Assembly (NCBI GenBank): GCA_019244945.1
Contig: JAFASD010000284.1
Coordinates: forward strand, 1-13,327
Reading direction: 5' to 3'
DNA length: 13,327 bases
From: Acidobacteriaceae bacterium
GTDB taxonomy: Bacteria > Acidobacteriota > Terriglobia > Bryobacterales > Bryobacteraceae
The notes under the pieces were generated by a model, which had not been told where the DNA came from, ran no database searches, and worked only from the letters and a program-made list of their open reading frames with translations. The stretch's first letter is position 1. Each line of letters begins with the position of its first letter. Shown piece after piece: positions 5,667-12,451 of this stretch. Made by a program: the position numbers and the translations under genes.

Positions 5667-8282
5667 TCAGTTCTGGCGTAGAGAGACCAGAGGGTCAAGA
5701 CCGGATGCGCGGAATGCCGGTAGGAAGGAGGCGGCGAAGGCTGCCACTACGATTCCGGCACACACTGTAGCGAGCAGTGTCAGGTCGCCCGGCTTCACTT
5801 CAAATAGCAGACTCGAGATCAAGCGATTTCCGACTAGGGCCAAGCTGATTCCGGCGAGCAGCCCCGGAATCAGGAGGCGAAGCGCATCCGCAAGTACGTT
5901 CGAAATAATGGCGGTGCGTTGCGCCCCGAGCGCCTGGCGCACGGCGATTTCGCGTATCTGAACGCGGGTGCGGCACGCAAGCACGCCGTACACGCCGATG
6001 ATTGCCAGCAACACTCCAAAACACGAGAAGGTGAACAGAATATTGGCTGTAAAGCGCGGCCGCGAAACAGACGCATTTAAGCGGTGATCGATGGACTCGA
6101 TGGCGGCGACGGGCTGCTCCGGGTCGAGCGCGGCGACAATCGTTCTGAATTCCGGAGCAATGGAAGCTACCGGCAAAGCGGAACTGATGACAAGACCCAG
6201 ATCGCGCAAGCGTGCTCCATCGCTCTGCCCGTAAGGTGTGTAAACGACGGGTTCGGGATAAGCAGCGAGACCGGAGGTTTTCACGTCACCGACGACGCCG
6301 ACGATGGTGTACCAGGTATTTTCGCTTTCGCCAGTTTGCAGCCGGTGTCCGAGGGCGCTTTCTCCGGGGAAGTAACGACGGGCGAATTGATTGTTGACAA
6401 CAACAACGGGAGGGCTGTTTGCACGATCGGAATCTCGCAGGAGACGACCTTCCAAGAGAGGAATTCTCAGAACCTTGAAATAGGATGCATTTACTTCCTG
6501 GCCGCGCTGAAGCGCCTTTTGGCGGCTATTTGCGGCTAGAGATCTTCCTTCAATTCTGACGATATTTGTGGCGTGTCCCTCGCCCGGAGGGATTTCGGAG
6601 GCTAGGGTAACCGCGACGGCTTCTACGCCGGGAATGGCGGCGGTGCGATCGAGGAGCTGGTTGATGAAAGAGAACTCGCGGTTTTTATCGGCGTAGCGGG
6701 AACTGCCTAAGTTCAGGGTGACGGCAATGGCGTGCTGAGATTCGAAGCCGAGATTTTTATAACGCATGTTCCAGAAACTCTTGAGCATGAGAGCCGCGCT
6801 GCTGGATAGCGCGATGACGATGGCTATTTCTACGGCGCTGGCGATGGAAAGCAGACGAAGGTTATGACGTTTGCCGGTGATGGAGGTTTGTCCAGCGGCG
6901 ACGGCTTCTCCGAGATGGAAGTCGCTCATCCGGAGAGCCGGAAGCATCCCGAATATGAGAATGGTGAGGATCAGGAGCGTGCTTGCAAATACGATTACGC
7001 GAAGGTCTATCGGAAGATTGCCGTAGATGCTGAGGCCATAAGGGCCAAAGGCAACGAGCAGGTTACGAATCGCGAAGGCAATGAACACACCGATGGCGCA
7101 AGCGAAACCAGCGAGCATCGAACTCTCGATCAGGAGCTGGGAGATGACGCGAGCGCGCGCGGCGCCGAGGACGCGGCGAACGGCAAGCTCGCGGTCGCGC
7201 TGCATGAGACGCACAAGCGAAAGACTTGCAACGTTGGCGCTAGCAATGAGCAGGAAGATGAGCGAGCCGCCGACCAGCACGATGCCGGTGACCTTTGCGT
7301 TTCCGAACAGATGGTCACGCAGCGGCAGAAGCTTGATGGTAATGGTGGGACGCCACGGGGGAAGAGGGAGATGCGCCTGAATGGCAGTGAGATCTTGTCG
7401 GGCTTGCCCGTTCGTAACGCCTGGCTTCAGACGGCCGATGACGTTTCGGACGATTGTGAACACTTTCCCGTCGCGAGCCAACTCTCCCGCTTCGTTTTTC
7501 CCGAGTCCTGTGATGATGTCGACCTGCTCGGCGCCGGGGAACAAGAACGATTGGGGCAGAATGCCGGTAACGATGTATTGTTCGCCATCGAGCCGAATTG
7601 GTCTGCCGATGATTGAGGTGTCGGCGGCAAAGCGACTTTGCCAAATGGGATAGGAAAGCAGTGCTACTCGCTCTTGGCCGGCGAGATCCGCGGTTTGTGG
7701 CAGGTTGCGGCCCAGGAATGGCGTGATTCCGAGCAGAGGAAGCAAATCGGCCGAAGCTTTCACGCTATGGACCTCGATGGGCTCTGCGACACCGGTCAAA
7801 CTGCGCGTGTATTCGTTGTAGGCGATCAAGTGTTGAAAAGTTCGGTTGCCGTCGCGCCAGTCGAGGAAGTCCGGTGTGAGGGTGAGCTCGTCGGTACTAT
7901 TTGCCTTGAGCACCTGAGTCACCCAGACGAGCTGCTGCGGGTAGGCGTACGGTAACGGCCGCAAGTCCACGGCGTTCAGGATGGTAAACATGGCGGTGCA
8001 GACGCCGATTCCCAGCGCGAGAGATCCGGCAGCTGTGATGGTGTACGCGGAATTGCGGCGCACGCTGCGTAGGGCGAATAGCAGATCGCGCCAGATATTT
8101 TCTATAAAAACGAATCGCCATGGATCCAGCGCTGATTCCTTTATGGAGGTCACGTTGCCGAGGCTGATGCGGTTACCGTTCTGGGTGGACAGCTCGCGAT
8201 GATGCGCGAGCTCGGCTTCCATCTCGCCTTGCAGCTTTGGCCTTCGCAGCAGTTTGCGTACGGTTCGGCGAAGAGAATTCAT
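5667..8282 (-). CDS. ADOP-type MacB/FtsX-like orphan ABC permease 2
   Basis: An 871-residue inner-membrane permease of the same family as ADOP permease 1, but clearly diverged from it. The prefix (1-75) includes LQGEMEAELAHHREL and ENIWRDLLFALRSVRRNSAY. TM1 is at about 79-105 (SLALGIGVCTAMFTILNAV), followed by a periplasmic domain. The first FtsX core has TM2 (332-352), RELAVRRVLGAARARVISQLL (about 364-384), TM3 (about 388-408) and TM4 (about 428-449). TM5 lies at about 480-500, then a second periplasmic domain. The second FtsX core begins near 744 with TM6 (about 748-768), REIAVRQALGAQRTAII (about 774-790), TM7 (about 803-820) and TM8 (about 834-856). It ends with the canonical RASGLDPLVSLRQN tail. 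The ATG at 8282 overlaps the PadR stop in ATGA, giving a PadR-ADOP operon. No partner ATPase is encoded here. Membrane topology is estimated by eye. Confidence 0.92.
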   Translation of the reverse strand: MNSLRRTVRKLLRRPKLQGEMEAELAHHRELSTQNGNRISLGNVTSIKESALDPWRFVFIENIWRDLLFALRSVRRNSAYTITAAGSLALGIGVCTAMFTILNAVDLRPLPYAYPQQLVWVTQVLKANSTDELTLTPDFLDWRDGNRTFQHLIAYNEYTRSLTGVAEPIEVHSVKASADLLPLLGITPFLGRNLPQTADLAGQERVALLSYPIWQSRFAADTSIIGRPIRLDGEQYIVTGILPQSFLFPGAEQVDIITGLGKNEAGELARDGKVFTIVRNVIGRLKPGVTNGQARQDLTAIQAHLPLPPWRPTITIKLLPLRDHLFGNAKVTGIVLVGGSLIFLLIASANVASLSLVRLMQRDRELAVRRVLGAARARVISQLLIESSMLAGFACAIGVFIAFAIRNLLVAFGPYGLSIYGNLPIDLRVIVFASTLLILTILIFGMLPALRMSDFHLGEAVAAGQTSITGKRHNLRLLSIASAVEIAIVIALSSSAALMLKSFWNMRYKNLGFESQHAIAVTLNLGSSRYADKNREFSFINQLLDRTAAIPGVEAVAVTLASEIPPGEGHATNIVRIEGRSLAANSRQKALQRGQEVNASYFKVLRIPLLEGRLLRDSDRANSPPVVVVNNQFARRYFPGESALGHRLQTGESENTWYTIVGVVGDVKTSGLAAYPEPVVYTPYGQSDGARLRDLGLVISSALPVASIAPEFRTIVAALDPEQPVAAIESIDHRLNASVSRPRFTANILFTFSCFGVLLAIIGVYGVLACRTRVQIREIAVRQALGAQRTAIISNVLADALRLLIPGLLAGISLALVGNRLISSLLFEVKPGDLTLLATVCAGIVVAAFAASFLPAFRASGLDPLVSLRQN

Positions 8283-8605
8283 TGAGCGAGCACCTGCTGA
8301 ACGGCGCCAGAGAGGCGGTTCCAGCTCTTCTGCCGGGAGGCGAGGATCTTCTTGCCGCGGGCGGTCATGCGATAGTACTTGGCCTTTCTATTGTTTTCCG
8401 AAGCACCCCAAGATGATGAGATGCAGTCGTCCAGCTCGAGACGGGATAGCGCCGGATAGAGGGAACCTTCTTCTACGGTCAGGACTTCGTCGGAGAGTAA
8501 GTGAATTGTTTGGGCGATGGCATAGCCGTGCATGGCTCCTCGTTGGAGTGCATGCAGGATCAGGAGATCTAGAGTGCCTTGCAGGAGATTTTCACTCTTT
8601 CCCAT
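8279..8605 (-). CDS. PadR-family transcriptional regulator paired with ADOP permease 2
   Basis: A complete 108-residue PadR winged-helix protein with close matches to the family consensus: LLQGTLDLLILHALQRG (about 7-23), HGYAIAQTIHLLS, GSLYPALSRLELDDCI, SSWGASENNRKAKYYRMTARGKKIL and an alpha-helical tail (SWNRLSGAVQQVL) for dimer contact. The start at 8605 is supported by AAGGAG about 7 bases upstream. LELDDCI replaces the common LE-x-x-GWI, putting a Cys where Trp is usual. It is first in an operon with ADOP permease 2 (ATGA overlap) and has the best-looking promoter in the window directly upstream. It probably represses its own operon until a ligand is bound; the ligand is not predictable. 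Confidence 0.94.
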   Translation of the reverse strand: MGKSENLLQGTLDLLILHALQRGAMHGYAIAQTIHLLSDEVLTVEEGSLYPALSRLELDDCISSSWGASENNRKAKYYRMTARGKKILASRQKSWNRLSGAVQQVLAQ

Positions 8606-8621
8606 GAGGCTTCGCTCCTTC

Positions 8622-8671
8622 CCTTGACGGTCTATGGGAAGTATAGGGTGCGGGAGTGGATTGTGTCAAGG
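8622..8671 (-). promoter_or_regulatory. Sigma70-type promoter and candidate operator of the third PadR gene
   Basis: On the minus strand, TTGACA (8664-8669) and TATACT (8640-8645) are separated by 18 bases, a near-consensus housekeeping promoter about 35 bases before the PadR start. The -35 is part of an inverted repeat: CCTTGAC (8622-8628 on the plus strand) faces GTCAAGG (8665-8671), 36 bases apart, so the arms flank the whole core promoter. The promoter call is good. The operator call is weaker, because one arm is fixed by the -35 itself. Confidence 0.7.
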
Positions 8672-8675
8672 ATTG

Positions 8676-8725
8676 GTGGGGAGGGCGACCGGGAGGTCGC
8701 CTGCGGACCAGGAGGTCCGCCCCAC
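8676..8725. repeat. Twin-hairpin intergenic element, possible REP/BIME-like three-way junction
   Basis: Two perfect 7-base-pair hairpins lie one base apart. GGCGACC (8684-8690) and GGTCGCC (8695-8701) enclose a GGGA loop. GCGGACC (8703-8709) and GGTCCGC (8714-8720) enclose an AGGA loop. Outside them, GTGGGG (8676-8681) pairs with CCCCAC (8720-8725, sharing one base with the second hairpin), so the whole can fold as a three-way junction. It fills the gap between the 3' end of zwf and the upstream promoter of the third PadR gene. It could protect or terminate the zwf message, although no U-run follows. Hairpins of this composition recur between genes in some soil-bacterial genomes, but copy number here cannot be judged from one window. 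Confidence 0.7.
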
Positions 8726-8735
8726 AAAACGGGGG

Positions 8736-10268
8736 TTATTCGATGGGGCGCCAGGTGTGTTGGTCTCGGGCTAGTAATTCGTTGGCGCAGTCCGGGCCTT
8801 GGGTACCCGCTTTGTAGTTCGGGAATGCTTCTGGAATTTTGGAGTTCCAGGTATCGATAATTGGTTGCACTACGCGCCAACCTGCTTCGATGTTGTCCGC
8901 ACGTTGAAAGAGCGTGGCATCGCCGATCATCACGTCATAAATGAGGGTTTCGTATCCGGTTTCGGGCGCGGTTCCGAAGTAGTCCTGGTACTTAAAATCC
9001 ATGCGAACGTCGCCTAAGCGCATGGTGGGACCTGGAACTTTTGCGCCAAACTCAAGCGCGATGCCTTCATTCGGCTGAATGCGAAGCAGCAGCCAGTTCG
9101 GAGCGGGACTCTGGACCTGCGTGTTACGAAGAAGAGCGGCGGGCGTTTCTTTGAACTTGATGGCGATTTGAGTTTTGCGTTGGGACAAACGCTTTCCCGT
9201 TCGGATATAGAACGGCACGCCTGACCAGCGCCAATTCTCGATCGAGAGTTTCAAAGCCGCATACGTCTCGACTTGAGAATCGGGCGAGACATCGGGCTCT
9301 TCGCGATAGCCCTGAACGGGCTGTCCGCCGATTTCACCAGGTCCATACTGGCCGCGTACAGTTGTGCAGTTTACCTCCTCGGGGCTGCAAATATGGATGG
9401 CTTCGATGGCCTTGGCCTTCTCGGAGCGAACGGCATCCGCGCTGAATGAATTCGGCGCTTCCATGGCGGTCATAGCGACTAATTGGAAGACGTGGTTTGG
9501 GACCATGTCGCGGAGGGCGCCGGTCTTCTCGTAGAAGCCGCCGCGCCGTTCGACACCGACCGTTTCGGCGACGGTGATCTGGACATGATCGATGCGATCG
9601 CGATTCCACACCGGCTCGAATAGACCGTTGGCAAACCGGAACATCATAATGTTCTGCACGGTCTCTTTTCCGAGAAAGTGGTCGATGCGGTAGACCTGGG
9701 TCTCGGCGATGACCGCCAGAATCTGTTTATTGAGAGCTTGAGCGGACGAGAGGTCATGGCCGAAGGGCTTCTCAATCACCACGCGACGCCAATGTTGATC
9801 TTTTTCGCAGCCGAGCTGGCTTTGGCCGAGGTGCTCCACGACACTGCCGAAAAAACGGTCGGCGACGGCTAAATAGAACAGGTAATTGGCGCCGGTGCCG
9901 CGCTGGTTATCGAGATCGCTCAATTTCGATTTGAGGTTTTCGTACGTAGCGGGATCATTCAAATCGCCTCGTAAATAAGACATCCGGCTCACGAGCCAAT
10001 TCCAAACGTCCTGGTTTAGTTGGCCGTCTTGTTCGCCGGATTTCACAAATTGCTGAGTCATGCCGGCAAGTGATTGATGCCAAGCATCGTCGCTGAGGTC
10101 GGCAAGATCGACGCCGGTGATTGCGAAAGATTCGGGCAGAAGCTTCGCGCATGCGAGGTTGTAAAGGGCGGGAACGACCAGGCGTTTTGTGAGGTCACCC
10201 GCGGCTCCGAAAATGACCATGGAACATGGTCCTGCGGGCTTCGCGCCGCTGGCTTTATCGTGTGGCAC
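8736..10268 (-). CDS. zwf: Glucose-6-phosphate 1-dehydrogenase
   Basis: A 510-residue cytosolic enzyme that oxidises glucose 6-phosphate to 6-phosphogluconolactone with NADP+ (or NAD+), the entry step of the oxidative pentose-phosphate and Entner-Doudoroff routes. The Rossmann nucleotide motif GAAGDLTKR is at residues 21-29, EKPFGHD at 166-172, the substrate-binding signature RIDHFLGKE around His197, and the catalytic-base region DMVPNHVFQLV with His259. The length is normal for the bacterial family. The start is GTG at 10268, with only a weak AGGCGAG upstream; the next Met (residue 17) is too close to the nucleotide-binding strand to be the likely start. A 7-base palindrome around that Met codon (10215-10231) is probably chance. 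The gene stands alone here, with neither gnd, pgl nor opcA in view. It is divergent from the small membrane-protein gene, 59 bases apart, so they may share regulatory DNA. The twin-hairpin element follows its stop. Confidence 0.97.
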   Translation of the reverse strand: MPHDKASGAKPAGPCSMVIFGAAGDLTKRLVVPALYNLACAKLLPESFAITGVDLADLSDDAWHQSLAGMTQQFVKSGEQDGQLNQDVWNWLVSRMSYLRGDLNDPATYENLKSKLSDLDNQRGTGANYLFYLAVADRFFGSVVEHLGQSQLGCEKDQHWRRVVIEKPFGHDLSSAQALNKQILAVIAETQVYRIDHFLGKETVQNIMMFRFANGLFEPVWNRDRIDHVQITVAETVGVERRGGFYEKTGALRDMVPNHVFQLVAMTAMEAPNSFSADAVRSEKAKAIEAIHICSPEEVNCTTVRGQYGPGEIGGQPVQGYREEPDVSPDSQVETYAALKLSIENWRWSGVPFYIRTGKRLSQRKTQIAIKFKETPAALLRNTQVQSPAPNWLLLRIQPNEGIALEFGAKVPGPTMRLGDVRMDFKYQDYFGTAPETGYETLIYDVMIGDATLFQRADNIEAGWRVVQPIIDTWNSKIPEAFPNYKAGTQGPDCANELLARDQHTWRPIE

Positions 10269-10327
10269 TGTTTCTATTCTCGCCTGTGTCGTACGCTTGC
10301 GCGGCTCACAATACTATGGAAGTACAG

Positions 10328-10753
10328 ATGAGCATAGGCGAACAGCTTGCGTATTTGTTCATATTGGCGCTGCCGATTGCGTCGATCGCGTGGACGATCA
10401 CGCATGAGGATGTGTTTCGGGAGCCGCGCGACTGGTGCAAGAACCGCAGTGAACAGTGCAGACGGTTGGTAGAACGCAAATTTTTTTATTTATTCACGTG
10501 CGAGTACTGCTTCAGCCACTACGTGTCGGTAATTTTTCTCTTCATAACGCGCTTCAAACTTTTGTTTATGGATTGGCGAGGTTATCTGATTTCCTGGTTT
10601 GCGCTGGTGTGGGTTGCGAACGTCTATATGAACCTTTACTCTCACGTGCGTCTGGATCTCAAACGCGAGCGAGTGCAGATTGCGGTTCATGAGAAGACCA
10701 TTGCCCAAGCGGATGGCGCCGCACAGACGCGGGACGATACGGAACCGGCTTAG
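10328..10753 (+). CDS. Small membrane protein with CxxCxxH motif, unknown function
   Basis: I do not recognise this 141-residue protein with confidence. It has three likely membrane helices: residues 7-25 (LAYLFILALPIASIAWTIT), about 62-80 and about 86-104 (YLISWFALVWVANVYMNLY). A charged loop between the first two carries Cys37 and Cys44, followed by TCEYCFSHY (Cys58, Cys61, His64) at the edge of the second helix, where four Cys and one His could bind a metal or form disulfides. The tail (about 106-141) is hydrophilic and helical. The CxxC next to a membrane segment recalls the DUF1360 group, but that is a weak comparison. I chose the ATG at 10328 because GGAAG lies 5 bases before it; ATG 10316 is possible, and the longer frame from 10226 would overlap zwf with non-family-like residues. 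Its TAG overlaps the trehalase TAA on the other strand. Confidence 0.78.
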   Translation: MSIGEQLAYLFILALPIASIAWTITHEDVFREPRDWCKNRSEQCRRLVERKFFYLFTCEYCFSHYVSVIFLFITRFKLLFMDWRGYLISWFALVWVANVYMNLYSHVRLDLKRERVQIAVHEKTIAQADGAAQTRDDTEPA

Positions 10754-12399
10754 GTTCCCGACTTACCAAGCAGCTTCCGCTGATCTTCCGGGGTCAATTG
10801 GTCATACAGCTCGGTAAAGACGGCGTTCGTCCATCCGAAACCCGCCTGGTTGGCGCTGTATCCGTAATGAATGTTGGCGCTCACGTTCGATCCGCCGGCG
10901 ACCACGTCGTATTTTTCGACGATATAGCCCTGGCGCAAAAACTCGCGGCGGACGAGTGATAGGAACTTCATCGAGATTCGTTCGGCATCGTCCTGATACC
11001 CATACCTGCGCAATCCTTCGACAGCGATCATCTGGAGGGGCGCCCAACCGAATGGCGAATCCCATTGATTGCCGCTGACGTAAGTGCTGGTTTGCAAGCC
11101 GCCCTGTTTTTCAAACAGCGGGAGATTCTTCTCTACGCGGGCCGCCTGTTCTTTGGTTGCGAAGCCGGCCCATAGTGGATAGAACGCAGTGAGAAACGGA
11201 TAATGCCGCACGCGTTTATGCACGAAGTCGTAGTCGTAATACAAACCGTCTTTGGAATCCCACATGAGCTGATTGACACGGTCGGCTCGTTCTTGCGCAC
11301 GCTTGCGCCAGGGGCCGGCTTCCTCAGCGCGGCCGAGGGTCTGAAGAATTTCGGCCGTCTGCATTTCCATGAGGTACAGAAGCGAATTCAAGCAGACAGG
11401 ATCGTAATGAATGATGTCTATGTTGAACGGACCGAAACGATTGGATGGATCAAAACCGGATTCGCGCATGCTGCGGTCGCCTTTATAGAAAAGCATGGTG
11501 AGCTGGTCGGTGGTCCGATCATAGTATTGGCTGACGTCGTAAGCGGTGATCTCGTGCGTTTTGAAGTAGGCTTTCACCAAGTCGTAGTGAGTCCTACCCT
11601 CCGCGTCTTTTTCCGCTGAAAGGACTTCGGGAGCAGGACCGTCGCCCATATCGTAATAGCGGGACAATCCTGTTTCCGGGGTGAGGTGAGGCTCGGTTGC
11701 CCAAACGCGATAATATTTCTCAATTTCCGGTTCGGCGTTCTCCAACCATTTCCGGTCTTGTGTTTTCTTGTAAACGCCGAGCACCATGTGGGTCAGGAAG
11801 GGCGGTTGCGAGCGGCTGAGGTAATAGGTGCGGTTCGCGTTCAGGACCTTTCCATAGTTTTGGACCTGGTACAAAAAATTGTCGGCCATGTCTTTGGCAA
11901 GGCTCAATTCGCCATCGCGAAGCAGGCCGACCTGAATGAAAAAACTATCCCAGCCGTACATTTCATTGAAGCGGCCGCCTGGAACGACGTAAGGGCGAGG
12001 CAGATACAGCAGGCCCTGTTCGCGAAGCGAATCCAGATCTTCGGGGAGCGGGAGAATGTCAATGGTCTTAAACCCGGAAGCGGGCATTTCGCGGCGAAGG
12101 CCCTCTTCGACAACTTGCAGATCATCGCTTCTGGGGACGTAGACCGGCCAACGCCCGTCTGCTGCGGGGCGAAATTTGGGATCCACCGCGGCGGTGGCGA
12201 GATTCTTGTTAGAGCGAGTCAGAACGGTCCAGGTCTGCTTGATGTATTCGAGAACAGACGCTGTCTGCGTCTGCGTCGCGGCTGCTTGGGCATACAGGGC
12301 GACACTGAGCGCTCCGGCGAGGAAGAGAAGGATGGCGGCTCGGGCGAAGTTCACTCTGTTTCTTCTTTTTGTGTTTACAAATGACGTTGTGGGGTTCAT
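10750..12399 (-). CDS. treA: Secreted/periplasmic trehalase, glycoside hydrolase family 37
   Basis: A 549-residue enzyme that hydrolyses trehalose to two glucose, probably outside the cytoplasm. It has a long basic N-terminus followed by a hydrophobic core (AAILLFLAGALSVALYAQA, about residues 21-39), a Sec-type signal peptide. GH37 signature 1, PGGRFNEMYGWDSFF (Arg143), and signature 2, QWDSPFGWAP (445-454), are both present. Asp317 in RESGFDPSNRF and Glu495 in VEKYD line up with the catalytic acid Asp312 and base Glu496 of E. coli TreA. ESGFD replaces the usual ESGWD. The glycine-rich loop GGGGGEY of classical trehalases is replaced by a different, longer stretch at residues 499-519. The start at 12399 (AGAGG six to seven bases upstream) is chosen because longer frames run through galU on the other strand. 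It converges with, and overlaps by four bases, the membrane-protein gene, and is divergent from galU. Confidence 0.95.
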   Translation of the reverse strand: MNPTTSFVNTKRRNRVNFARAAILLFLAGALSVALYAQAAATQTQTASVLEYIKQTWTVLTRSNKNLATAAVDPKFRPAADGRWPVYVPRSDDLQVVEEGLRREMPASGFKTIDILPLPEDLDSLREQGLLYLPRPYVVPGGRFNEMYGWDSFFIQVGLLRDGELSLAKDMADNFLYQVQNYGKVLNANRTYYLSRSQPPFLTHMVLGVYKKTQDRKWLENAEPEIEKYYRVWATEPHLTPETGLSRYYDMGDGPAPEVLSAEKDAEGRTHYDLVKAYFKTHEITAYDVSQYYDRTTDQLTMLFYKGDRSMRESGFDPSNRFGPFNIDIIHYDPVCLNSLLYLMEMQTAEILQTLGRAEEAGPWRKRAQERADRVNQLMWDSKDGLYYDYDFVHKRVRHYPFLTAFYPLWAGFATKEQAARVEKNLPLFEKQGGLQTSTYVSGNQWDSPFGWAPLQMIAVEGLRRYGYQDDAERISMKFLSLVRREFLRQGYIVEKYDVVAGGSNVSANIHYGYSANQAGFGWTNAVFTELYDQLTPEDQRKLLGKSGT

Positions 12400-12451
12400 C
12401 TGCGCCTCTGTTGGCCAGTAAGTGTTCTGATTCAATTTACAATGGCGAGTG
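12400..12451. promoter_or_regulatory. Divergent promoter region between trehalase and galU
   Basis: Only 52 bases separate the two divergent starts, so both promoters must overlap each other or the gene ends. On the plus strand TACAAT (12438-12443) lies 8 bases before the galU ATG, and TTCAAT (12431-12436), preceded by TGA, resembles an extended -10. TTGGCC (12411-12416) is the only -35-like hexamer, at poor spacing. I see no clear promoter for trehalase on the minus strand. Confidence 0.35.

Noticed and set aside
6864..7616. 250-residue open frame on the plus strand
   Set aside because: It is wholly antisense to ADOP permease 2. The composition (many Glu, Asp, Gly, Arg, low hydrophobicity) is typical of the mirror frame of a GC-rich gene, and it has no motif or ribosome site.
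8606..8735. Possible small gene or structured RNA in the gap before the third PadR gene
   Set aside because: The gap is accounted for by the PadR promoter, its inverted repeat and the twin-hairpin element. Open frames across it merely run from or into neighbouring genes.
10215..10231. Palindrome GACCATG-GAA-CATGGTC inside the 5' end of zwf
   Set aside because: It lies within coding sequence around a Met codon. A 7-base perfect inverted repeat with a 3-base gap is expected about once in a window of this size by chance.
10226..10327. Longer N-terminus of the small membrane protein, with an apparent extra hydrophobic segment
   Set aside because: It overlaps the 5' end of zwf on the other strand, has no ribosome site, and the downstream ATG at 10328 has GGAAG at good spacing.
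11686..12384. 232-residue open frame on the plus strand
   Set aside because: Antisense to trehalase, which has both GH37 signatures; this is a mirror-frame artefact.
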